A stretch of DNA of 64,000 bases from Caprimulgus europaeus (GCA_907165065.1 OU015526.1:69029723-69093722), one strand, 5' to 3'; numbered from the stretch's first letter, positions 34,861 through 48,599 are shown. Made by a program: numbers and translations. The notes: generated by a model from the sequence alone, not told the origin.

Positions 34861-35829
34861 GCTCTGAGCACCTGCATTCAGTATGTCAGTGGCTCATTTG
34901 AGTGTACTGATGTTGTTCCAAGACAGCCCAAGCTCAGGCTGCCTACAAATCCCACCAACCTTTGCAGCAGATGCCGTGGATGGGCACCTGACTTTCTCTT
35001 TTCTTATCCTTCCTCAGTTCATCTCTGCACATGTAAAATTTTTTGCTTTGCCATTTAGGTCTTTGTGCACTCAGCATGGGAGATGAGGTGGTATACAAAT
35101 TTACATAGGGACTAAAGAAAAAAAATCTTGGCTTGCATTTGTAATGGTGGTTGATCAGTTTGTTTGTAGGTTTATATAATGTGATGGCTGTTGTGGTATG
35201 AGCATAAAATTGGTAACAGAATCTTTAATCTGCATAACTTAAGCCTCTTTGTTGTTGGAGATTCCCCTGACTGCCTCCAACATCCAAAATGGAAGGACAG
35301 TGGAAGCATGAAGACATTCCCATTATCCCTGTTCACAAAGCAGTTCAAGTCTGAAACAGTGTCAGTGTTTAACCTGGTGCTGCACGCAGTTGTTTTTGTG
35401 CTTTCTCATCCTACTTGTTTTCATACTGATCACTTTGCTGCACTGTAGAGATTTGCTGGGTATAAATTAGATCAAGGATTTCTGAAGTGTACTCCATTAC
35501 GTGGTGTAATATACAAGTTGTATGTACACAGTTAGGAAGTGTCTTCCCTCTATTTTTCTTTAACTGAGCAGGTTAAAAATCTTTACCTGATTCAAACAAA
35601 CAGGAACAAATTCAAAGAGTGGCAATATATCTGAAGACACTCGAGAATAAAGGCCCTTTTGGAAACCATTGCATTTCTCCACCAAAAACCTTTAAGAGTA
35701 TTTGAGAGGAAGATTCCTGTTGCTGGTCCTCTGATGTGCTGCTTTGGAAAGGAAAGGCAGGGAATGCAGGTGATGCTTGTAAGCTTCAAAGCTCCTCATC
35801 TCCCTTGAGAGACAGATTACAAATCATCC
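34861..35829. other. Single-copy noncoding sequence
   Basis: No gene or repeat recognised. Small frames of up to 85 codons on plus have no support. Confidence 0.45.
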
Positions 35830-36610
35830 GAATTCTCTGCATCTTTCTGGCCTCTCTGCTCCCTAGTTTGGAGCCAAACATATGGTGACTGGCTGCGGGC
35901 AACATCCTTCAAGCTGGCAGGGCAGGAATGCTGGCTGTCAGCTCATCTGCCCCTTTCTAATGCTTCCAAGGAGTGCTTACGATATCGCTCTCGTGCTGAT
36001 ATTTGAGTGGGCCCAGACTTTTTTTATAGCTCCAACCAGGAAAGCCATTGGACACTCCGAAGAGCTATGAACCTAAGCCAAATGCAGACAAATTAAGGAG
36101 TGAGAGCAGAAGAGTTACATCTGCCAGGTCAAGCTGGGTGCAAAATGGCTTTGGAGCTGCTGAAATGGAAGAGGAATTTCACCATGTTGAACTTCTCACG
36201 AGAAAATAGCCCACTCTTCTGTGTCCTCCTCCCCAGGCCTCTGTGAGTCAATCCAAGTGGTATGCAGTTTATAGCATGGCTCTGGAAGAAAAAAAAAATA
36301 ACAACAGGCCTGAGAATCCCAAGGAGATAAAGATGCTTATTATAGAGCCCTCGTACTGTTAAGCTATATTTTCTCCCAAGGGCAAAATGTTAACAAGTAG
36401 CAATGGTCAGCGTGAATAGCAATTTAAAAGCATTACTCTCTTTTCTGGAGAAAGACTTTGAAAAACAGACTTAATCAAAACTCCATTTCCTTTCAAGTGT
36501 TTTACTACTACATTATTGATACCATTTCCTTTTTAGAGCATCATTTACACATAAATATAATCCTGCACTTTCTTCTTAATTAGTTTGTGCCAGCTCAAGG
36601 GCTCTTCTGA
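35830..36610. other. Candidate conserved noncoding block
   Basis: About 0.8 kb free of repeats apart from a short A run near 36290. The first 250 bases are relatively GC-rich with CpGs (GCGGGC, ACGATATCGCTCTCGTG, CTCCGA). The second half is rich in AT-hook and homeodomain-like words (CAATTTAAAAGC, TTCTTAATTAGTTTG). A 62-codon plus frame (35882-36070) is open through the GC-rich half but matches no family I know. Confidence 0.25.
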
Positions 36611-39600
36611 ATGCTGGATACCATCTGTGGAAGGAGCAGGGCATGTAGATTAGGTTTTTTTGATGGGGAAAATCAGAATGTATACTTCAACTTGATGTTT
36701 ATGTGTGTATGTAGACACACATGTGTGCACAGTTCATGTGTGCATCTCCCTACAGGATTTGGTCTGCTCGCTTTCTTTCAGATGTTGGTGACTCTGAGCT
36801 TATTGTCTTACTTTGAAGTTGTCCTGGTACAGGTTCATTTAAATACACATACTGCACTCAGGAAGGTCCAGAGGTATCATCTGATACTTACTGCTAAAGG
36901 AATAGTCACCAACCAGCCAGATGTCACATGTTTTACGCACTAACTGTTAAGCCAGTGACAAGGTGCTCAGTAGCCCCGTAACAACTCTGTTAATCCCTCA
37001 CATTGGCCTTAGTTAGCTACACCTTTTCCCTGAGGACTACTATTCCTCAAGGCTTTGGAGAACTGAAAATCAGTGAAACAAAGCCATAAAATGAGATTGA
37101 CTTTATTTCCTCTTTTGTGTGGCCATTTTTCTTTCCATGGGTCATGTATTTCTGCTAACATGAAGCTGGGACGCAGATGCAAAATGGAGTGTTATATTTG
37201 GTGTTCTCCTGGGACAGTAATAATATTTCCATGCAGTAAACAGCAGGATTTTTACTTGTTGTGGGAATAGAGGTGGGCTGTGTGTTTAATAGTGCGTATC
37301 CGTGCAGGATCTTCTACAAACGGTTACTTTCTCAGCTGAGAACTCTCATTGCCCCTCTCATGCTGGGCCGTCTACTGGTAGGATTATATAAAGCACATAG
37401 TATTTTTAAAATATTCTAAGATATTTTCCAAAGAGAATCTCTGTTTCCCTGAACAATCCCAGAGAAGAGAAATGAAGCAATGTGATGGGTGTAAAAGGTA
37501 AGTAGGGTTGGGAATACAAAGTCAATGTAGAGTTTCAATTTAGCTCTATATATAAAAGACCACAATGTCAAAAGCCTCATTGGAAGATGTAGATAGGGAC
37601 GCTTGCAGAGGTGAATGAGCCCAAATCGTTTTTGGCAAAAGAGGAAGAAAAAATTCCATTCCATGTTATTTTTTCTAAGCATAAGTAATGCAATACACAT
37701 TCTTCTGGTCAAAACTATAACCTTCAGGTTATTAACTTAAGTGCAGTCATATGGGGCTCTTTCTATGAAACAAAACAACTTCAGTTAAAGGCATTCTTCT
37801 TAAACATACTATTTCTGGAGCTGACCATATTTTTATATGCAGAAGTTTGGAAGTTTATGCTTGATAGAGTCATGGAGTCAGCTCATGTGAAGTAAGATAC
37901 GAGATGGTTGTACCTTAACTTCAGGCTTAACTGAATCTTTGATCCTTTGTCCATAAATGAACATGCCTATATTAGGTTCTTTAATTTACAAAGATCATGT
38001 TTTGGGTTTTTTTTGTTTGTTTTGGGTTTTTTTTTCCTTTTTTTTTTTTTTCTGGAAATTACCATAATTCCATTAGTAGAGCTGAAACTATCTTCCATGC
38101 AACTGCTATCAAATCAGTCTCAAAGCTCTTTTATCTAAAGGTGTATAAAGAAACCATTTCCTGGATTTAAGATCACTAATAAAGACTATTTATCAGCTTC
38201 CATTTCCTTTATAACCTGAGGGATCTGATCCAGCTCGAATTGCCCAGAATCTCTTGAGAAAGACAGATCTGTGTTTTCAAACTAGTCTGAACTTATGTCC
38301 AGATGCCTTGGGTAGGAAATCTTTTGCAGATTGTTCTGATTTTTGTCCTAGAATGTACTGTAGTGCAGCCTAAAAATTTTGAAGGCCAAATTACTTTCTT
38401 TCATTAGCAGTGGTAGACCTGTGCAGCTACCTTCAGGCTAGCTCACTGTCTCCAGTAGTGTCTCTTTCAAGCCACAACAGCAGAATAAAGATCATAGTAG
38501 GAGGAATATTTTTATTTGTGGCTTGAGAGGATGGCATCAAAGGAGGGCAATGAAGCAAACATCCCTTAAGGCAGATATAAACAAAGGTTTGTTTTTGTAT
38601 GTTTATTATTTATTAGGTGGAAAGATCCTCTAATATCACATTTTGCAGTTGACTGTAACAAACTCCTGCAGAACTTTTAAGATAAGTCACTGTGGGCTAG
38701 ACTCGAGAATTCATCTCAGTCTGTGGACACTATATATGACACAACAGCAGCAGAGGTACAGGCTGCATCCTCTTTCCCACTTTCTCCTCTACCAATAACA
38801 TGATTTTGCTCTGAGTTGGCTGCACTGTCTTGCCTGATAGTCACAGCTCACGTACTTCTCCTCCTCTTTCCTTTAACCCTCATCACAAGGGAAAGCTGAC
38901 CTCTTTACATTGTTATCTCCCCTTTTTGCCACAGCTTGTTGTAAGGACAAGATAGGGGTAGAAGAGGCAGTCTGAATTCATTTACTTACATTTACTCAGT
39001 CACAACAGACAGTGGATGCAGTCTGTCTCCAAATGAGTATTTCTGCTGTGGCACAGAAACTTGTGTAAGAAAAAACCCTTTGTCAAGTTCCTCTCGAGAT
39101 GAGTTTTGAAGGGAAGAATGTGCAATACTAGGCAGTTCTAGAAAGAAATGGTTTCCAGACAGGATTTTCCTCTGCAGACAATAAAGTAAACTCTGTCTCT
39201 GCCTCTTATGTATGTAATTGGTTCAAGGTGGCCTGTCTTGAGTAAATACTGTAGGGAAGGGAGGAATTAAAAATGGTTGTTAGAGTGTGTGGAATTTGCA
39301 TGGTGAAAACGAGGATCTGAACATAAGCTCGAAGACACAGCTTTCACAGACAGAATGAGAAACTTTTCAAAGAACAACATGGGAAATTATTGAGGCTTCA
39401 AGTACATGCTTCAGCATCTTCCTTGTGTCTGTCATCTTGCTGTGCTAGCTTTGTGCAATGTTATGTTCTTCCAGAAAAAGAAGAGTGTAACAGCTGGTCC
39501 CAATTATCCTAAATACAGTGTGACTATACACATAAATGCCCCCCATTTCCATTTAGTTCTATTTCTTAATGAATGAGTTATTAAAAAAAAAAAAGAAAAA

Positions 39601-39840
39601 AGAAAAAAAAGAATGTGGTGTTTGTACTCTGCTCCACCATTTGTTTCTGTTTACTCACATCAGTGGAGCTCAGCTCACATGATTTCCCTGATCAGAGGGC
39701 AACATGTTTGATCAGAGAAGAGAGCTTTGCAGAATTAAACAGGTGCAGTAGAAAAGACTATGTTTGATACAGAATAACATAGAAAGTTCCTCCTGGAACT
39801 AAATGAGATTTTTTTTAGTAATGCTACAAATGAGGACAAC
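36611..39840. other. Single-copy noncoding sequence with simple repeats
   Basis: No gene recognised. Simple sequence includes a TG/CA-rich patch with short palindromes (about 36702-36745), a long T-rich tract with TTTTGGG words (38000-38052) and an A-rich tract (39583-39612). Confidence 0.45.
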
Positions 39841-39842
39841 TG

Positions 39843-40060
39843 TACTAATAAGAATGCCTTTTTTATTCCAGATAAGTGGAACTGAAAATCACCAACGTTT
39901 TGGACCTGAGTGACCTTTATCAAAGTCAAAGACTCCTGGCTACAGTGCATTATTAAGGCAAAAACTGTATGTTCTGTACTGTCCTTGATAAAGGTCACAT
40001 GAGACTAAATGTCAGACCTTTTCCATCTCTTCACCTTAAGTAAAAACACTATTTTATGTA
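39843..40060. mobile_element. Possible Penelope-like remnant with inverted hammerhead-like motifs
   Basis: Two diverged copies of one motif face outward. On minus (39923 down to about 39892) the order is TTGATAAAGGTCAC, a loop, GGTCC, AAAACGTTGG. On plus (39985 to about 40014) it is TTGATAAAGGTCAC, a loop, GAGACT, AAATGTC. This resembles the hammerhead core CUGAUGA - helix II - GAAA - NUH with substitutions, and the plus copy can still pair GGTC with GACT. Hammerhead motifs are known in the terminal repeats of Penelope-like elements, and ancient Penelope copies are known in amniotes. Each motif is followed outward by a (G)AATAAA-like word (GGAATAAAAAAGG on minus; TAAGTAAAAACAC on plus). The 14-bp arms 39910-39923 and 39985-39998 are exact inverted repeats. 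No coding remnant was found. Alternatives are a chance palindrome or another old repeat. Confidence 0.35.
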
Positions 40061-43000
40061 CTAAAGCTGTCTTGATTCATTTCATGTTTTAAAGAATTAT
40101 TTGGGTCCAGCATGCCTAGAGGAGTATTGTGTTAGTTTATAACAAATGAGATGCTGAGTTTGGAACATGCAGCACCCTGGAGCACCTGCTTCATGCATTA
40201 GGCAGTGAAGTCAGGCTGTTTGTCCACCCCTGTGGGGTACTCACCTTGCCCTTTTAGAAGTCAGATGAGAACAAAGGAAAAAGCTTTGGGAGAAAGTCGG
40301 GCCCTCAGAAACTACAGGGAGTAGTATGTAGTTAATATATAGCCAGTGCTTTTTCAGACTCTTCTTTATAAATAGTTTTCACCAGGGGCAAGATTTCTCT
40401 CACATATGATGCTCGCAAAGACCCCGTGCAGGAACCTTTCCTCTCACCAGACCTGGCTTCCTCTGCCCAGTTGCCCTCACTGGTTTCTTGTGAATTTATT
40501 TACAGGTTGCTTTGTGATGGAGATAGAATCCACTGTGTTCAGTTTTCTAGTCGTTGTTTGTCAATAGCTGGATTGGAGATTTCAGGGGAAAAGCATGCCT
40601 TGGAGCCAGTGTGGCCACATTTGTGTGACCTCCTCCTTGAGCCAATACTCAAAATATTTTTCTAAAGAATTTTTTATTGTTTATCTAAGTACAATTAACA
40701 AATAACACACTTTATTTAGTATTATCAGTGGCTCTGTCCAGGACACCTCAGGACATAAAGATGAAGAAGTAATAGCCTCAGAAACTGCCAAGATCTATGT
40801 GTTCTCAATGGAGAACTGTGGAGATGGCACCTTTTCAATACAGATACTGTAGTGGTCAAAGACTTCCAGCTTCATAACTTGGAAAAGCCCAGAAAATCTT
40901 TTGGGGTAGCTCTCTGATGAATAGGTGCTTGGATGATAGCAGGGCCTGGAGGACCATATGAGGTTTTGAAGGTAACAGAAGTGTATGATAAGCTTGGCTA
41001 CCCCCAGGGAAGTAGACTTCCTGCACCAGATAAGACTTTCAGCTTCAGCTGAATGACAGGGCAGGAAAACTGCAACTGTAAAGAGCAGGAAAGGATAACT
41101 TCTGGTTCTGGTTCTACATTATAAACTTCCTGCAGCATTTTGCAGTCAGTACGGGGCAGGGAGAGAAGGTTTTGCTTTGCTCTGGCCAGGCAAATCCCCG
41201 GCAACAGTTATATTCGTACTGAAGGAAGATTAATTTTTTCCTGATGGCTTCTGCAGTCAGCCCATCCTCTCCTCCCTTTCTCTCTTTTCCCACTGATTCC
41301 CTGACTAAGTCTACTCCTAGGAGAGATTCTGTTCAGGTTCAATTGGAGCTATAAGGTTATTGTGGTAATTATTTTGATTAAACTAGCATACTGATCTAAA
41401 TTTAGTTATTTTCAGTTTCTAACTGAAACTAAATCTGAATTTGCAAGATGTCAGGATGTCTGTTTTATGCACTTCATTTAATCCAAGCCTGAACTTGATC
41501 TCATTTGCTACCTGACTTTAAGAATGTATCTGACTGTTCTCTTATTCTGATGTGTGAATTGAGTTCTCTGTTAAAATCTATAACATAAACATGAAATATC
41601 CATTAATAAAATCTCTAGATGGATATAAGCTGTTCCTGAAAGGAACATAGCAACATAATCTAGGAAAATTAGAATGCATTTTGAATATTGTTAGTAATTT
41701 GCTTTGAGAAATAATTTATTTTCTTAATCATGTTTGATATAGTTTCTCTTATTTTTTGTAACGTGTCTATTTTCATCATTCTTGATTTTTGGCTTAATTT
41801 AAAAAAATAAATAAAAAATTACTACTTACATGAGAATTCAATTAGAAAATACTTAATGTTGAAGCCAGAATTACCAAAGCTAGTTGTCACTAGTCCAATT
41901 CATTTCCCATTTAATCAGTGCTAATGGCTGGTTTTGGCTCTGGTCAGATTAGCATTGGACTAGTGCAAACTGCATTTGAAAATGCTATCCTGAAATAATA
42001 TTATAGAGATTTATTATAGGGAATGACTGGAACTCTTGTTTGCTTCAAAAAAGAGAGAGAGGATCACAGCACAAGCTGTTCACTCAGATCCATCCATTCT
42101 GTTGCTGAATGAGGCAAGCATTTCAAATAAGCTAATAGCAAACTCATAGTTGTACACTTTCTTTGCATTCACCTACCTTCGAAACAATGTCATATATTGT
42201 TTAAAGTCACAATATCTGGTAAATTTCATGACTGTACTATACAATGAAAGAAATAAGTGTTTCAAGAGCCTGTAATACCCATATTCTAATATTTTGAGAC
42301 AAGACAAAAATTACATCTGAAGGTAAATGGACTGCTATTTAAACAACGTGTATGCTTTAAGAAAATGTTACTATTTCTTTTGGAGGAACCACTGACCTGC
42401 CTATGTCTACTTTGGCTATATCAGCTAAGATAAGAGGTCTGGACACTTATGTACTATCAGAGCAGTTTACACTAGCCAGATTGTGGGAGGCTTTTTCTGT
42501 TAGTAAAAATAACCTACTAAACAAGCTTCCTTTTCCCTCTTGCAACAGGATGTGACCTCCTTTCACTCTCTGTTTAAGACAGCCTGTGGAAAGCAGTGGG
42601 CCTGGCAGCTTGTCACTCACTGGGAGTGAAATCTTGTTTGGGAGTTGGGCTGAGATCGTCTAACCCTGAGGCAGAGGCTAGCTGAACCACTGTGAAAACA
42701 TGTGTTAGGCTTTCTGAATATAAGAGGGGATTTTTGTTACATAAAACAGGTCCATGGCAGCATTTTGTGTGATATCAAAGGAAGCTACTATATGACAAAT
42801 ATCTTGCTCAAAAAAAAAAAAAAAAAAGAAGAAAGAAAAAGTTATACAAAAGACCTTTGTGTATCTCCCAGGGCAGCTCTGCATCAGGATGCTTCTACTA
42901 CAGAAAGTTCCTCTATAATAACACAAGAGAGCGAACATTGATTCTCCTTTAACTATGTGGTTACAAGTGTTTTTAAGGCAATTAAAAATGCTTAACATTT

Positions 43001-46000
43001 TACCATTTGCTTGCACTAGTTCTGGCTGGCTGCCTAAAGTTTGCAAGTATGCCTCAAATCCAAGTGTTTAATAATCTCTTGGGTCATCTGTTCTGTATTT
43101 CAAAACACTAAAGCAGCAACACTTCCAGAATTATAAATAACACAATCAGATATCACTGTATGCTTCCTACTTTAGAAAGAGATCACTAACGTAGGGAATA
43201 TATTTTCAATTTACTGCTTTCAGGTATGTTTTCAAAGATAGCTTTCCCCTGTCATCAAGAAGTATATTCACAGAGAAGTTATATTTAATAGTGGTAAGAA
43301 AGAGGGTTTTTTAAGCATATGGTCTGCATTTTAAGGCAAAGTAACAAACTTAGTTGCACTCTGGCTTTTAAGAGTGGGTTTTTCAGAAGATCTTAGTGGT
43401 GATGAGCTTTATTTCTTCCAAATATCACAAGTTTTTGTTATTGGTTAAAGTCAATTCAGTCAAGTAGTGCTGAATGCTTTTGGAAACTCCACCTATCCTC
43501 CAGTGTAATCCGGAGTGTGACTTAAATTATGTATTTATTTACTGTCTCATAGGATTGATATCAGCTAATTTGGTAACTGTTGTTTCACACCTATGCAGTT
43601 TTGAGTATTTTTTATTTCCATTAGCATTGGCAGGAGCTTTAAAATTCTGTCTCTTACTGTCTCTGTCTCATTCAAACAAATGAGACTTTTGCTCCTAATT
43701 CACTTGGGTGTTTCATGAATCACCATTTCCCACCCATCACTGCTCCCTGTTTCAATAATGCAATTTATTTGGCGAATCCATTTCGGATCCAACTATTCCT
43801 ATTTTTCAGAAGCATTTTTGATCTTGTGCCTCAACTCTTCACATAAACAAAGCTAAATGACAAAATACTTCAAATGTTAAATGCAGGACAGGAAAAGCTG
43901 TATTCTTACAGTCTTAAAGTCTAAAAGAATGGTTCACTACCATCTGAAATCTTCAGTCCCAAATTCATTTCTGAAGGTAATGCCTTATTCAGCAAGCCTT
44001 TAAGATTGTCTGACTGGTGTTTGTATGCTGTGATCCAGAGTGCACTCAGCTCCCCGAAGAGGCTCCTATGTTGATCATCAGGGTTTGGATGAGAACCAAA
44101 GAACAGCATGTGGTCAGGTAGGAGGCTCTGCCAGAGTGGAACAAGGCTATAGTCTCCAGAACAGGATGAATTGGCCAGTCAGGTCTATAAAGATTTCTTT
44201 AATAATATTACTTTTGGCTGAGTCTCATTCACCTCTTCTTTCTTCCTTTTTCATAATACTAATTTTGGCAGAGCTCAGAAAATTCTTGGCTCTCACAAAG
44301 ATTCTTAAAGTGTTGCATTTTAAAAAGTTTGAAACAATGAGCTGCCCTACAAAGGACTGAGATCCTCCGTTTTTCTTCAGAAGCTTATTCAAACTGAAAT
44401 AATTAAACAGGATGGAGGACAGAAACTAAATACCAGTGGCAATAACAGGGAAAAGTATCTTCAGATAATAAAGTGATGCTGTTCTAAAGAATGCTTGATA
44501 TGATTTCTACATTTAAAGTAATTTATTTCAATGCATTTAACTTCATCTATTAAAAATATTAAGAAAGAAATGTTGATTGAGAATGTTAAAGTGTCAGCAT
44601 TTTTGTATTTTCAAACAACTTCCATTGCTGAAATACATACAGGTGTAACAGCATATCAAAAAGAAGAAAAACACTCTTTAAAATGCAATTTAATATATAG
44701 GAAAAAGTTTACAGCAAAGGAGATCAGTGTAACTATAGATCCTATCAGATTTTTACTGCTCTACGATGTATAGAAGACTTGCAGTTAAGTAGTCCAGTGG
44801 ATTGTGTGAGATAAAGAAATTCAGACTTCTCAAAAAATAGTGGATGTTTTGTTTTCTTTTGAAAACCATTGCAAAAAAATCTTTTTGAAATATTGACAGT
44901 ATAATTTGTCAAAGCAGCACCACAAAGATGAGCTCCACATCTGGGTCGTGATTCAGTGCAATCTTTAACCACCTGCTTAACTACATGCACATCAATAGCT
45001 TCTACTAGACTTGTTAGTGCCACTCCCATAGTCATCCTTAACAGTGCCCTAAGTGCTTGACTATTGCAAGGTCAAAGCATTCATTCATATTTAATGATTT
45101 TTTGAAGTCCTTCTCAGTTTTTAAACCTCACAGAATCTTTAGACTTCAAAGATTAAGACTGTTACGAACTGGTTCTCATTAATGACTAATCAGATGCCTG
45201 TTCCTGAAAGTGTTATCTGCTGTTATTAGGCACAGTGGTAATAGTTCTGTTGGTACTTTCAGCCAGCTCCTGAGCTGAAGAAATAGACTAAAAAAAAAAA
45301 AAAATCTGACATTAAAAAAGAAAGTTCATTATTAACTACCTATTTTTAATATTGGACTGTTGGACATACATTGATTTTTATAAAAATGTACCTGTTATTT
45401 AAATATATGGGCTTTATATGACTAGACCTTGACATACTACTAGGCTTTTAAAGTGTATTATTTTACTATACATTACAAACGGAGTGACCGATTTTCATCT
45501 GGTCCTTAAAGTGCCATTCACTTTAACATGTACAAGAAAGTAATTAAAAATGCAAGATAATAGATGGCTCACATTTAATGTGCTTGCATTGGATTTAAAT
45601 TTTCTAGAATGCCAAGAACCACAGAACTGTATCCTAGAAGGGTAATGCATCTTACAGATAGGTAGGAAAAAAGATCTTAAGTTTACAGGCAATGCAGAAA
45701 GTTTTGTTTAGTTTCTTAAAAACTGGGACTCTCATCACCCCATGGAGAAATTAGCAGTTCCCTAAAAATTATTCTCCTTAGGTACTCTAATAAAACTGAA
45801 TAAGACCTCATTCTTTTTTACAGTGTATATAGTCCTATCCACTTGTTGCTCCACAGCTTAGCAGTAACTGCATCAAGTGTGTCAAAACATAAACCACTGT
45901 TGCTCTTCAGAATCAAAGCTGCTCTATAAACATTGTCTTTGTTATTTACTTGGATGACTCTCCTAATTAAAGCAGAAAAGGAGGAAATACACGTTTTATT

Positions 46001-46890
46001 TCCCTTTATAGCCTTAAATTAGAACTAATAAACATTAAACCAGAGAAAAAAATAGGAAGTATTTATGTGTTTGTGAGTAAAAAGATGTGTGTGTAGTGTA
46101 ACAGTATGGACCGTAGAAGTACATTGGACATTTATTTGCAGATGTAATTACAGTTTCTGTAATTGCAAGCTAATTTGTCCTTTTTCATACTTTCATCACA
46201 CTCTGTCTCCAAGCAGAAGGAGCATCCCATTGCTGATATAGGAATGCTGCTTCAGTATCACACTGTTCCTAGAAAACTTTTCTTATTTCTAACCCTACTT
46301 GTATTAGTGGACAGTACATATAAATCTTGGTCTTGTGCTAACAGCATTATATATAGTAAATATCTCAGTCTTCCATGATGTTTGCCTTCACAAGGAGTTT
46401 CCTGAGTGCAAATGGCTGTCCCTGAGCCTCATACTTATGAATAAGCAAGATAAGATGATTTATTTAGTATTCACAGGTAGATTCACCATCCAAACTATCC
46501 TAGAGCCCTTGGCTTTGTCAGATGGCAAGACACCTTACTGAAAAAAGTCTTTTTTTCAATATGAGTTCATCTTCAACATTTGTGTCAAGAACCGTAGAGC
46601 ATTGCATGCAGGGACACAGCAGTGCTTCATACATGACATACACACTTCCCTGGTTTTGTGGAAGTATCTTTCTTGAGACACCAGGACTACATTCAGTTTT
46701 GTTGTATCTTCCCTGCACTGATGGCTTGTTGTTAAACATCTTTATCTTTCTGTTACTTCTAGCTGAGAAAGATCACAGTATGAAGCAGGAACCGTAACTA
46801 GTCCCTAACTGCATGACCTTATAATTTCTACTATAGTATTTAATCTCTTTTCTATAACTTCACATCTCAAAATGCTTCTTTTGCATTGTA
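40061..46890. other. Single-copy noncoding sequence
   Basis: About 6.8 kb with no defensible gene, RNA or interspersed repeat. Simple tracts are an (A)18-plus-GAA tract at 42810-42841 and a poly-A run at 45290-45304. Open frames of 60-113 codons are scattered on both strands; the largest (42705-43046 minus) includes the translated poly-T of the A-rich tract and is not a gene. Confidence 0.45.
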
Positions 46891-46914
46891 TAATACTCCT
46901 TCTTGAATTTACAG

Positions 46915-47150
46915 TGTATCTTGTGTTTGCACCATCAGGAAATTTATCAACACACTTGTACTTTTCCTGTCAAGATGATTAATTAAAATAATGCATAAGA
47001 TTGTTCACAATAGTGATCTTTGAAGAACCATTCCAGAAACATCCGTCTAGCCCCAGCTTTTAACGCAACCTTTCCTGTCTCCACTTCACCCAGTTCCTTA
47101 CCCACCTTACAATTCTTCTAACTATTCTGCATATTTCCTAAACTGATATT
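46915..47150 (-). mobile_element. Very old CR1/L3-like LINE fragment (RT region), minus
   Basis: Read on minus, this is a heavily mutated reverse-transcriptase segment. The degenerate GVPQGS box lies at about 47013-47030 (GGTTCTTCAAAGATCAC) and the degenerate FADD box at about 46931-46946 (AAATTTCCTGATGGTGC). They are about 85 bases apart, close to the 90 bases in the CR1 copy at 27.1 kb. Between them AATCTTATGCATTATTTTAA and CATCTTGACAGG track the LFNIFINDL region. The segment CCAGTTCCTTACCCACCTTACAATTCTTCTAA (47090-47120, plus) also fits the antisense of upstream RT. All frames contain stops. It predates the recent CR1 copies by far and is likely shared with other amniotes or all birds. Confidence 0.65.
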
Positions 47151-48599
47151 TTCCTATATGTGCTTAATTCTGCACTCAGATCCAATATTATTTCCTCTTT
47201 CTAGAAAATAAGTTATATAAAAACTTAGTCTGGCCAGTCTGTCTGTAATTTAAAAAAAAATACAAACAAACAAACACCAAAATTATACCACACCAACATT
47301 TGTTCATTGTTAGAACATTAGCACATACACCTGTTTTTGTAGTTGCGTATATAAAGTAATATTGGGACAAATCCACCAAGATGAGTCAGTTGAAGGTCTT
47401 CTGGCCAGAGTGCTAAGACAACTGATACTGAAAGCTATGCAGGAGGATTTAATACTTTCCAGAATTACATGTTCCCAGTTGTATATAGCTTAGTTTAAGA
47501 ATAACAAGCAAATAATATGGTATAGGTTAGAATACCTACATAGTGTTAAGTCAATGAGCTACAGATATCTTGTGTCTCTGACAGCCGTTTCTTTTCAACA
47601 ATGAAAAGCGACTTACACTGAAGTCCTCGAATTGACCAGTCAGATATATTTGCAACATGTCTCCTACTGAATTAATAGGAAAGAAGGACCCTGTGTCACT
47701 TGGTTGGAAGTGACTTGATCCTGCTTCCAATGACAAAACTCTAGTAGACTTCAACTGGGAGCAAGACTGGATTATAATGTATTTGTAGTAGTACATTTCT
47801 TTATAGTTTTCACATTTTCCTCAGTTATAAATGTAAATCTTCCTTTGTCATAAATGCAACTGTTTTTACTTCCTTTTGCCTAGTCCAAACCAAAAAGAAA
47901 ATCTCACACTTCTTGAATGAATTCTTCCATTTTATGAGCTTCTTCTCCTGCTTTAAAATCTGGGTATCTTTAGTTAGTTTCAGTATTCTGTAGAGATGGG
48001 AAAGAAAGCTCCTAGAACAGTTAGTTACTACCCTCAAGAAGACATAAAACTATAGAGCATGTCCTTTCTTTCTCTGTCTCTCTTTCCTTCCGTAAAAAGT
48101 TGCTGGAATGCAAGGAATTTGGCATTGTAGGAGGTCACACTGGAAGTTACCATCATATCCTTCAGGGCAGCTCAATTCATTTGCTCTCTTCACCATCTCT
48201 TTTTGGTGTACTAATGCTGCCTCAAAATCTATATGAAAAACTGTATCTGAACTGAAAGTGCTCATCTGGGAGCTTGGAAAAATGCTGCAGGGAGGGGGAA
48301 GGGAAAGAAGGATTTAAATATGTTTTTTTAAAAAGTTCTTAAATTGTATTCTCAAAATCATATCATGAATAATAGCTTAACATCAAACAGCATTGTAGAC
48401 ATTGAGAGAGATTGTATACATTTGAGCTTTGTTCCTCAAAAAAGGATCTGGAATCAGGAGTCAAATGTACAATAATCTTCAGGGATCGTTGTATACACTG
48501 GTAATGAAAACTATTGACCTGCTACTGGGTTGCTACGTGTTCCGCACAGTATAACTTTCTAAAATAATTCGGTGGAAAAAAGATGGAAGGTGACAGCCG
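47151..48599. other. Single-copy noncoding sequence
   Basis: No gene or repeat recognised, apart from a possible continuation of the old LINE over the first 60 bases or so. Three minus frames of 62-81 codons have no family resemblance. Confidence 0.45.

Noticed and set aside
42705..43046. 113-codon minus frame as a gene
   Set aside because: It includes a poly-Phe stretch from the translated A-rich simple repeat at 42810-42841.
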